Shown in pieces: positions 38,910 to 47,300 of a stretch of DNA of 64,000 nt. Position 1 is the first letter of the stretch. Each line of letters opens with the position of its first letter. The stretch covers positions 4,850,501 through 4,914,500 of the forward strand of contig NZ_CP006644.1 of NCBI RefSeq assembly GCF_000512205.2, written 5' to 3'. The notes beneath the pieces are model-generated. The model searched no databases. It worked only from the letters and a program-made list of their open reading frames with translations, and had not been told where the DNA came from. Both the position numbers and the translations under genes were made by a program. Source of the DNA: Sphingomonas sanxanigenens DSM 19645 = NX02 (lineage in GTDB: Bacteria; Pseudomonadota; Alphaproteobacteria; Sphingomonadales; Sphingomonadaceae).

Positions 38910-39746
38910 TCAGCGCGGCTTTTCCCACAGGAACACGCCATAGCGCATCGCCCCGGTGCGATAGGCGAGGATCAGCCGCGGCACGCTGAGCGCGAAGACG
39001 CGGTTCTCGGCATCGCGCAGCAGCCGGCGATACCAGCGATCGGTGACGAGCTTGCCGAGGAAGCGCCGGCCCGAGATCGTCCAGGTCTTCGCCACGCGGC
39101 GGCTGATATCCTCATAGCCGAGCGCCACGAAACCCGCGGCGCGCGCCATCGCCTCATACTCCTCGCGCGTGCCCATCGAGGGCAGCCGGCCCTCGCGGCA
39201 GATCGGTTCGAGCAGATGCCGCACCTTGCGCGGCGACGCGCCGGTCTCCGCCAGCCATGCGCAGACCGCGAAGCGCCCGCCGGGCCGGAGCACGCGCTGC
39301 GCCTCGGCGAAGAAACGCGGCTTATCGACCATATGTTCGCTGCTTTCGATCGACCAGGCGCGGTCGAACGCCGCATCGGGCAGGCCGTTTGTCAGCCAGT
39401 CGCGCACCATTACCGACACCCCGGGCACCGGATGGCCGGCGGCGTAGCGCGCCTGCCCGGCCGACAACGTGAAGCCCGCCACGCGCGCACCGCAGGTCAG
39501 GGCGATCCGCCGCGCAGTGCCGCCATAACCGCAGCCGATATCGGCGCAGGCCATGCCCGGCGCGATCGCCAGCCGATCGGCGACCATGTCGATCAGCGCC
39601 TCCACCGCCTGCCCCGGCGTCTCTCGCCCGCTGGTCCACAGGCCATGATGGACATGCTCCCCCCAGCATTCGCGATAGACGCGATCCAGCTCGTCATAAT
39701 GGCCGGCGACATGCCCGGCATGCTGGGGCGTGTTGGGCAGGATCAT
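38910..39746 (-). CDS. SAM-dependent methyltransferase
   Basis: A 278-residue class I methyltransferase. The SAM-binding motif ADIGCGYGGTARRIAL (about 76-91) is followed by GFTLSAGQARYAAG (motif II) and DRAWSIESSEHMVDKPRFF (motif IV region). The closest recognisable group is the tocopherol / sarcosine-glycine / cyclopropane-fatty-acid-like set with HYDELDRVYRECWGEHVHHGLW at the N-terminus. Substrate cannot be assigned. ATG 39746 (MILPNTPQHAGHV) is preferred over 39782. It is divergent from the RTX gene; both flanks carry a TTTCGATC-type motif. Confidence 0.83.
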   Translation of the reverse strand: MILPNTPQHAGHVAGHYDELDRVYRECWGEHVHHGLWTSGRETPGQAVEALIDMVADRLAIAPGMACADIGCGYGGTARRIALTCGARVAGFTLSAGQARYAAGHPVPGVSVMVRDWLTNGLPDAAFDRAWSIESSEHMVDKPRFFAEAQRVLRPGGRFAVCAWLAETGASPRKVRHLLEPICREGRLPSMGTREEYEAMARAAGFVALGYEDISRRVAKTWTISGRRFLGKLVTDRWYRRLLRDAENRVFALSVPRLILAYRTGAMRYGVFLWEKPR

Positions 39747-39782
39747 GACTGCGACAATGCCGCAATGCAGGCACGCGATCAA

Positions 39783-39913
39783 TTTCGATCAAAATCTATC
39801 TATCTCAGATACTTAATGGATAATGGGGGGCCGCGCCGCAGCCGTTTTCCAGATATTTGATCCTTGTCATGGCCGGATCATCGTTGCGCGCCTAAAATGA
39901 CTTTCGATCGAAA
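39783..39913. promoter_or_regulatory. Paired TTTCGATCRAAA motifs in divergent intergenic region
   Basis: TTTCGATCAAAA (39783-39794) lies just upstream of the methyltransferase start. The perfect 12-bp palindrome TTTCGATCGAAA (39902-39913) lies about 38 bp upstream of the RTX gene start. One copy near each divergent gene suggests a shared regulator or a promoter element; this is inference from position and similarity only. Confidence 0.4.
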
Positions 39914-39950
39914 TCGATGCACAACAAGATCGAATCGTGGGAGAAGAATG

Positions 39951-42944
39951 ATGCCGCTGATCATCGGTACCGACGCATCCGAGCAACTCGATGGAAGCAC
40001 CACTGCCGACGAGATTCGCGGTCTCGGTGGCAACGACATCATCTTCGCGCTGGGCGGAGACGATCTGGTCGAAGGCGGTGACGGCAATGACAGCCTCGAT
40101 GGCGGCACCGGCGCCGATACGCTGAGTTATCTGAATGCAGCCGCCGCGGTGACCGTGAATCTCGGCCTCACCACCGCGCAACAGACCGGCGGCGCCGGGA
40201 TCGACACGATCGTGGGCTTCGAGAATCTGGTCGGTTCGGCGTTCGGCGACGTCCTTACCGGCGCCTCGACCGCCGTGCGCAACATCATCGATGGCGGCGC
40301 CGGGGACGATCTGATCAACGGCGGCAGCGGCAGCGGCCCCGATACGCTCATCGGCGGAGACGGCATCGATACCGTCAGCTATGCCACCGCGGCATCGCGT
40401 GTCACCGTCAAGCTGGCGCTGACCGTCGCGCAGAATACGGTGGGCGGCGGCGCCGACACCTTGTCCGGTTTCGAGAACGTCACCGGCAGTGCCTATAACG
40501 ACACGCTGAGCGGCAACGAATTCGCGAATCTCCTCACCGGCGGCGCCGGACTCGATATCCTCAGCGGCCTCGCCGGCAATGACAGCCTGGTGGGCGGCGC
40601 CGACAATGATACGCTCGATGGCGGCGCCGGCGACGACCTGCTCGATGGCGGTTCCGGTGCGGGCGACGTCGCCACCTATGCCTCCGCGACGGCGGGCGTA
40701 ACTGTCAGCCTGCTCGTGGCGGGGCCGCAGGACACGCTTGGTGCCGGGGTCGATACGCTGACCGCCATCGAGGGGCTGACGGGCTCCAACCATGCCGATG
40801 TACTTGCCGGCAATGCGGGCGCCAACAGCCTTCTGGGCGGCGTCGGCAACGACATCATCCGCGGCGATGCGGGCAACGACCTGATCGATGGCGGCGCAGG
40901 CATCGATACGGTCGACTATGCGTTGGTCGGCGCGGGCATCACCCTCAACCTGCTCAGCCAGTCCGCGCAGAACACCGTTGGTGCGGGTTCGGATACGGTT
41001 CGCGGCATCGAGCATGTCATCGGCACTGCGTTCGACGACAAGCTCACCGGCAACGACTATTCGAACATGCTGCTGGCCGGTGCCGGCAATGACAGCCTGA
41101 TCGGCGGCCTCGGCAACGACACGCTCGACGGCGGCGAGGGCAGCGACACCGCGAGCTACGCCTCGGCAACCACCGGCGTGCGCGTCAATCTCGGTATCGC
41201 GTCGGCGCAATATACGCTGGGCGCGGGCACCGACACGCTGCTGAGCGTGGAGCATCTGATCGGCTCCGGCCTTGCAGACGTGCTGACCGGCAACGCTGCC
41301 GACAACGACCTTACCGGTGGTGGCGGCGACGATGTGATGTCCGGCGGGTTGGGCAACAACCGGCTGACCGGTGGTCAGGGCGCCGATACCGCCAGCTATG
41401 CCGCGGCAGCGGCGGGCGTCACCGTCAATCTCGGGCTCACCACCGCGCAGAACACGATCGGCGCCGGCACCGACACGCTCGCAACGATCGAGAACCTGAC
41501 GGGTTCGGCCTTCGCCGACACGCTGACCGGATCGACCCTCGCCAATCTCCTCACGGGCGGCGCCGGCAATGACGCTTTGGACGGCGGCAATGGCAATGAC
41601 ACGCTGGACGGCGGTGCCCACAATGACGTGCTGGCCGGAGGGATCGGCAACGATACGGTACTCGGCGGCACGGGTGACGATCTGCTGGGCGGCGGGAACG
41701 GCAGCAACCTGCTGGACGGCGGCGCCGGCTTCGATACGATCAGCTATGCGGCGGCGGGTGGCGCCGTAACCGTCAGCCTCTCTGAAACGGGGCCGCAGGC
41801 AATCGCCTTCCTCAATTCGACGGATACGCTGGTCAGCATCGAGCAACTGATCGGCAGCGCGTTCAACGATCAACTGACGGGCGGCGCGACCGCATCGACG
41901 CTGCGCGGGGGCAATGGCAACGACCGGCTGATGGCGGGCACCGGCAACGCCACGCTCTATGGCGACGACGGAAGCGACATTCTGTGGGGCGGTACCGGTA
42001 TCGACACGCTCCATGGCGGCGCCGGCGGCGATCAACTGAACGGCGGGGCCGGCGACACCCTGTATGGCGGGATCGCAGGCGATACGTATTATCTCGCCGA
42101 TCCAAGCGCGAAAGTCATGGAATTTGCCAATGAAGGCGTCGACCGCGTCGAGGTCATCTTCGATTATTATGTGATTCCGACCAACGTCGAAGGCCTCTAC
42201 TTCAGCTACACGGGCCTGACCGGCACCAAGCACGGCATCGGCAACGATCTGGACAATTCTATCGGCGGACATGGCGGCGACGACATATTGGAAGGCCGGG
42301 GCGGCGACGACCTGCTCAACGGCAGCACGGGCAACAATGTTCTGATCGGCGGCTCCGGCAACGACACCTACGCCTTCAACAATCTGGGGGGCGCGGAAAC
42401 GATCATCGTCGAGCTGCCCGACGAGGGAATCGACGATGTCAGCTTTCGCGGCGTGCCCAACCCGGTGACCGGGGCGCATTTCGTGCTGCCGGACAATGTC
42501 GAGAATCTCGAGATGTGGGACTATACGACCTTCGTGAAGGCCGACGGCAACGCGCTCGACAATTACATCAGCGCCCGCGGGACCGCGAGCGAGCTCGATG
42601 GCAAGGGCGGGCAGGACGTGTTCGACACGCGCGACGGCGCGGATCGCTTCATCTTCAGCGCCGCGGAACATTCGACCGCCGCCGCGCCGGACGAAATCCT
42701 CGCTTATGCAAGCAACGACACGATCGATCTTGCCGGGATCGATGCGATCGCCGGCACGCCCGAGGATGATGCGTTCCAGATCGTCGCCGCCTTTACCGGG
42801 CAGGCCGGCCAACTGATCTTCGTCAACGATTTCGGCCGCCACACCACCTATGTCCTGGGCGATATCGATGGCGATGCGACCGCCGATTTCGGCATCTATT
42901 TCAACTTTGATGTCACGCCCACGCTCGGCACCTGGGTGCTTTGA
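39951..42944 (+). CDS. Large RTX (hemolysin-type calcium-binding repeat) protein
   Basis: A 997-residue acidic protein made largely of GGxGxDxLx nonapeptides. Seven copies of a longer module occur at about 45-640. Each begins with a (S/T/D)YA-rich strand followed by GVTVNLGLTTAQNTIGAGTD-like and ENLTGSAFADTLTG-like segments, then several nonapeptides. Residues about 640-800 hold denser nonapeptides, and the C-terminal 150 residues carry IFSAAEHSTAAAPDEILAY and a final VTPTLGTWVL that probably includes the type I secretion signal. No signal peptide is present. No T1SS genes are in the window. There is no catalytic domain, so it may be an S-layer-like or adhesive surface protein. ATG 39951 (7 nt after GGGAG) or ATG 39948. 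Confidence 0.88.
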   Translation: MPLIIGTDASEQLDGSTTADEIRGLGGNDIIFALGGDDLVEGGDGNDSLDGGTGADTLSYLNAAAAVTVNLGLTTAQQTGGAGIDTIVGFENLVGSAFGDVLTGASTAVRNIIDGGAGDDLINGGSGSGPDTLIGGDGIDTVSYATAASRVTVKLALTVAQNTVGGGADTLSGFENVTGSAYNDTLSGNEFANLLTGGAGLDILSGLAGNDSLVGGADNDTLDGGAGDDLLDGGSGAGDVATYASATAGVTVSLLVAGPQDTLGAGVDTLTAIEGLTGSNHADVLAGNAGANSLLGGVGNDIIRGDAGNDLIDGGAGIDTVDYALVGAGITLNLLSQSAQNTVGAGSDTVRGIEHVIGTAFDDKLTGNDYSNMLLAGAGNDSLIGGLGNDTLDGGEGSDTASYASATTGVRVNLGIASAQYTLGAGTDTLLSVEHLIGSGLADVLTGNAADNDLTGGGGDDVMSGGLGNNRLTGGQGADTASYAAAAAGVTVNLGLTTAQNTIGAGTDTLATIENLTGSAFADTLTGSTLANLLTGGAGNDALDGGNGNDTLDGGAHNDVLAGGIGNDTVLGGTGDDLLGGGNGSNLLDGGAGFDTISYAAAGGAVTVSLSETGPQAIAFLNSTDTLVSIEQLIGSAFNDQLTGGATASTLRGGNGNDRLMAGTGNATLYGDDGSDILWGGTGIDTLHGGAGGDQLNGGAGDTLYGGIAGDTYYLADPSAKVMEFANEGVDRVEVIFDYYVIPTNVEGLYFSYTGLTGTKHGIGNDLDNSIGGHGGDDILEGRGGDDLLNGSTGNNVLIGGSGNDTYAFNNLGGAETIIVELPDEGIDDVSFRGVPNPVTGAHFVLPDNVENLEMWDYTTFVKADGNALDNYISARGTASELDGKGGQDVFDTRDGADRFIFSAAEHSTAAAPDEILAYASNDTIDLAGIDAIAGTPEDDAFQIVAAFTGQAGQLIFVNDFGRHTTYVLGDIDGDATADFGIYFNFDVTPTLGTWVL

Positions 42945-42949
42945 CCACG

Positions 42950-42994
42950 GCGATAGCGGTCACGCGGCACTGATCGCCGCGTGACCGCTATCGC
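42950..42994. terminator. 19-bp perfect stem-loop after the RTX gene
   Basis: GCGATAGCGGTCACGCGGC (42950-42968) is perfectly complementary to 42976-42994 across the 7-nt loop ACTGATC. It starts 5 bp after the RTX stop codon and ends about 20-30 bp before the symporter start. It has no T-tract. It probably ends or stabilises the RTX transcript. Confidence 0.7.
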
Positions 42995-43024
42995 GCCGTG
43001 CTGCAGCGCGATATGACTGGTCGG

Positions 43025-44284
43025 ATGTCCCAACCGACCCGCATCCTCATCGCGCTTCTCGCCGGCGTCATCCTCGGTATCGCCGGTGCCCGGCTTGGGT
43101 GGGAGGCGGCGCTCGATGTTGCCGATCCGGTGGGTGGCGTGTGGCTCGATGCGCTCAGGATGACGATCATCCCGCTGGTCGTCGCCCTGCTCGTCACCGG
43201 CATCGGCCGCACCGCGGACAGCGCACGCGGCGGCGGGCTGGCGCTGAAGACGGTGGCGCTGTTCCTCGTCATGCTGTGGACCTCCTCCGCGCTGGGCGCG
43301 ATCCTGACGCCGCTGGCACTCGATCTCTGGCCGATGCCCGCCGACTCCGCCGCCGCGCTGAAGACCGCGCTGGGCGGCACGCATGTCGATGTCGCGCCGC
43401 CGCCGCCGCTCTCGCAGTTCCTCCGCTCGATCGTGCCGACCAATCCAGTCGCGGCCGCGGCGGCGGACAATTTCCTGCCGCTGATCCTGTTCACCACCTT
43501 GTTCGGCATCGCCAGCACCATGCTCAATGCGGAGCGTCGCGAGCGGATCACCGGCTTCTTCGATGCCATCGCCGAAGCGATGCTGGTGATGGTCGGCTGG
43601 GTGCTATGGCTGGCGCCGATCGGCGTGTTCGCGCTGGCGTTCGCGGTCGGGTTGCGCGCGGGCAGCGCCGCGATCGGCGCGCTGCTGCATTACATCATCA
43701 TCGTCAGCGGCGTGGGGTTGGTGATCTCGCTCGCTGCCTATCCGATCGCGCGCTATGTCGGCCGGGCGAAGCTCGGCCGCTTCGCGCGTGGCGTGCTGCC
43801 GGCGCAGGCGGTGGCGCTCAGCACCCAATCCTCGCTGGCGACCTTGCCGCAGATGCTGAGTTCGGCGGAGCGGATCGGCGTGCCGGAGAATAGCGCCGCG
43901 GTTACCTTGCCGCTCGCGGTCGCGCTGTTCCGGGTGACCGGGCCGGCGATGAACCTCGCGGTCGCCATCTATGTCGCGCATTGGTTCGGGCAGGAACTGA
44001 GCGTCACCACGCTCGCCACCGGCGTCGTCGTCGCGGCGATCACCACGATGGGTGCGGTCAGCCTGCCGGGCCAGGTGAGCTTCCTCACTTCGATCGTGCC
44101 GATCGCGGCGGCGATGGGGGTCCCGATCGAACCGCTTGCGCTGCTGATCGCGGTGGAGATGCTGCCCGATCTGGTGCGCACGGTGGGCAATGTCACGATG
44201 GACGTCGCCGCGACGACGGTGGTCGCACGGCTGTCCGGGGACGCTTTGGAGGAAAATGGGCAGGAGCATGTGCCGCTGCCCTGA
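43025..44284 (+). CDS. Dicarboxylate/amino acid:cation symporter (DAACS family)
   Basis: An inner-membrane transporter of about 419 residues with the eight-helix plus two re-entrant-loop fold of GltP/DctA proteins. Landmarks are LRMTIIPLVVALLVTGI (TM2), NFLPLILFTTLFGIA, the first hairpin with ALSTQSSLATLPQML (serine-rich) and the substrate-binding helix with VTGPAMNLAVAIYV replacing the common NMDG motif. The missing canonical NMDG suggests an altered substrate or cation coupling. ATG 43025 (MSQPTRILIALLAG) is likeliest; ATGs at 42998 and 43013 are in frame, and none has a good SD. Confidence 0.85.
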   Translation: MSQPTRILIALLAGVILGIAGARLGWEAALDVADPVGGVWLDALRMTIIPLVVALLVTGIGRTADSARGGGLALKTVALFLVMLWTSSALGAILTPLALDLWPMPADSAAALKTALGGTHVDVAPPPPLSQFLRSIVPTNPVAAAAADNFLPLILFTTLFGIASTMLNAERRERITGFFDAIAEAMLVMVGWVLWLAPIGVFALAFAVGLRAGSAAIGALLHYIIIVSGVGLVISLAAYPIARYVGRAKLGRFARGVLPAQAVALSTQSSLATLPQMLSSAERIGVPENSAAVTLPLAVALFRVTGPAMNLAVAIYVAHWFGQELSVTTLATGVVVAAITTMGAVSLPGQVSFLTSIVPIAAAMGVPIEPLALLIAVEMLPDLVRTVGNVTMDVAATTVVARLSGDALEENGQEHVPLP

Positions 44285-44381
44285 GCGTCACGGCCCTGTC
44301 GCACGCCCTCCCTAAGCGGGATCGATTATTGGGAGTCCGCGGGCGCCATGCCGGGCGCTGCGGCGCATAGGGGAAGCCTGT

Positions 44382-47300
44382 ATGAGCACTGCGTATTTCG
44401 ACCTGTCGACGGGCAATTTCTCGCAGGATTGGGCCAACGGATCGTTGCTCGATGCCAATGACGACTGGTCGCTGGTGCCGAGCATCATGGGCTATCGCGG
44501 CGACGAACTGACCGGCGCGACCGGCACCGATCCGCGCACGCTGACTGCGAACGACACGGGACTCGTCGTCGACGTCAACGTCAATCAGACCAATCCGGTG
44601 AGCTTCAATACCGGCGGTGTCGCCGAGTTCGCGATCGACGATCCGACGATCGCGCTGCAAGGCTCCGGTACCGCCGACGCCCCCTATATCGTCATCCATC
44701 TCGATGCGACCGGCCGCGAGAACATCCAGTTCAGCTTCAACGCGCGCGATCTCGATTCGTCGGGCGACAACGCGATCCAGCAGATCGCCGTGCAGTATCG
44801 CATCAGCGGCACCAGCGCCTGGAGCAACGTGCCAGACGGCTATATCGCCGACGCGACGACGGCCAACGCCGCCACGCTGGTGACCGCGCTCAGCGTCACG
44901 CTTCCCGAGGACGCCAACAACGCCGCCACGCTCGAGATCCGGGTGATCACGACCAACGCCGTCGGCAATGACGAGTGGGTCGGCATCGACGATATTCTCG
45001 TCACCAGCGACGCCGCGGGCGCCGGCGGCAACCCGGGCATGCTCTCGATCGCCGACCAGAGCGTGGTCGAGGGCGATGGCAGCACCACCGCGATCACCTT
45101 CACCATCACCCGCGCGGGCGGCAGCACCGGCGCGGTTTCGGCCGACTATGTGATCGACCTCGGCACCACCGATACCGGCGATTTCGTCTTGCCCGTGCTC
45201 AGCGGCACGATCGCGTTCGCCGATGGCGAGACCAGCCGCACGATCACGCTCGACGTGGCGGGCGACACCGACATCGAGCCCGACGAGAGCTTCACCGTCA
45301 CGCTCGGCAACGCCACCGGCGGCGCGACGATCAGCGACGGTGTTGCGACCGGTACGATCGAGAATGACGATTTCGCGCCGATCGTTCCCGGCGCGGTGTT
45401 CTTCAACGAATTCCACTATGACAATGACGGCACCGACGCGAACGAGTTCATCGAGGTCGCGGCGGCCGCGGGCACCGACCTCAGCGGGTGGACGATCGTC
45501 CTCTACAACGGCAATGGCGGCACCACCTATGGGTCGCCGATCGCGCTGAGCGGAATCGTTCCCGATCAGGACGATGGCTATGGCGCCGTGGCGTTCGACG
45601 CGCCCGGCCTGCAGAACGGTTCGCCGGATGGGTTCGCCCTGGTCAATCCCTCGGGGCAGGTCGTCCAGTTCCTGTCCTACGAAGGCGTGCTGACCGCCAC
45701 CAACGGGCCGGCCGAAGGGCTGACCAGCGTCGATGTCGGCGTGGTGCAATCGGGCAGCGATCCCGCCGGCCTGACCCTGCAGCTGACCGGCTCGGGTGCT
45801 GTCGCCGACGATTTCGTCTGGGCCGCCCCCTCGGCGGGCACGCCCGGCCAGATCAATGGCGGGCAGGACTTCATCGGCGCGGACCAGCCGGGCCTCGTCA
45901 CCGTGCGTGACGCGAGCGTGACCGAAGGCAACGCCGGCACCGTCAACCTCGTCTTCGAGGTCCGCCGCGCGGGCGGCCTCGGCGGCGAGGCGAGCGTCGA
46001 CTTCACCGTCGACTATGGCACTGCCGATGCCGGCGATCTCGGCGCCGGCGCGGTGCTGACCGGCACCGTCACCTTCGCCGAGGGGTCCAACGTCGCTACC
46101 GTCACCATTCCGGTCGCCGGCGACACGCTGGGCGAGGACAATGAGACGCTGACGATCTCGCTCTCCAACCCGGTCGGCAACATCAGCATCGCCGACGGCA
46201 CCGCGACCGGCACGATCGTCAACGACGATCCGGTCGCGCGCACGATCATGGAGGTGCAGGGCGAGAGCCACGCCTCCGCCTATGCCGGCCAGGTCGTGAT
46301 CACCACCGGCATCGTCACCGCGGTCGCGAGCAACGGCTATTACCTCCAGGACGCGACCGGGGACGGCAATGCCCGCACCTCGGACGGGATCTTCGTCTTC
46401 ACCGGTGGCGCGCCGACCGTCGCGGTCGGCTATCAGGCGACGGTGACGGGCACCGTCAACGAATTCCTGCCCGGCGCCAACAACCTGACGGTGACGCAGA
46501 TCAACCAGAGCGGCGTCGTGATCGACGTCGACGGGTCTTCGGTGCCGGTGATCCATGCTCTGCCGCAGGCGGTGCTGATCGGCGACGTGCCCGGCGGCAT
46601 CCTGCCCCCGAGCGAGATCATCGACGATGACGGCTTCACCGTCTTCGATCCCGAGAATGACGGCATCGATTTCTACGAATCGCTGGAAGGCATGCTCGTC
46701 ACCATCGACAATCCGCTGGTCACCTCGGGCACCAACGGTTTCGGCGAGACACAGGTCGTCGCCTCGGGCGGGTCGGGTGCGACCGGCGTCAACGATCGCG
46801 GCGGCATCACCATCTCGGAGGGCGACTACAACCCCGAGCGCATCCAGATCGACGACGACAGCACGATCTTCGCCGGTTACAATCCGAACTATACGCAGGG
46901 CGACCAGCTCAGCTCGGTCACCGGCATCGTGAACTACAACTTCCAGAGCTATGAGGTGCTCGTCACCCAGGCGGTGACGCTGGAGGTCGATGCCGGCCCG
47001 CTGCCGCAGGAAACCACCAGCCTCGCGGGCGACTCGGACAATCTGTCGGTCGCCACCTACAATCTCGAAAATCTCGATCCGGGTGACGGCAAGTTCGATC
47101 TGCTGGCCGACGACATCGTCTACAACCTGCAGGCGCCGGACATCATTGCGGTGCAGGAGATCCAGGATGGCGATGGCGCCGGCAACGGCGCCGACCTGTC
47201 GGGCTATGTCACCGCGCAGGGGCTGATCGACGCCATCGCCGAAATCGGCGGCCCCAACTATGTCTATATCGAGGTGACGCCGAGCAGCGCCGGCTCCACC

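Noticed and set aside
39950-42100. Direct DNA repeats in the RTX gene as a CRISPR array or minisatellite
   Set aside because: Periodicity follows the protein nonapeptide and module pattern in one open frame; there are no constant repeats with unique spacers.
39867-42842. Long antisense frame opposite the RTX gene
   Set aside because: It is an artefact of repeated GGC/GAC codons; the sense strand shows continuous RTX nonapeptides.
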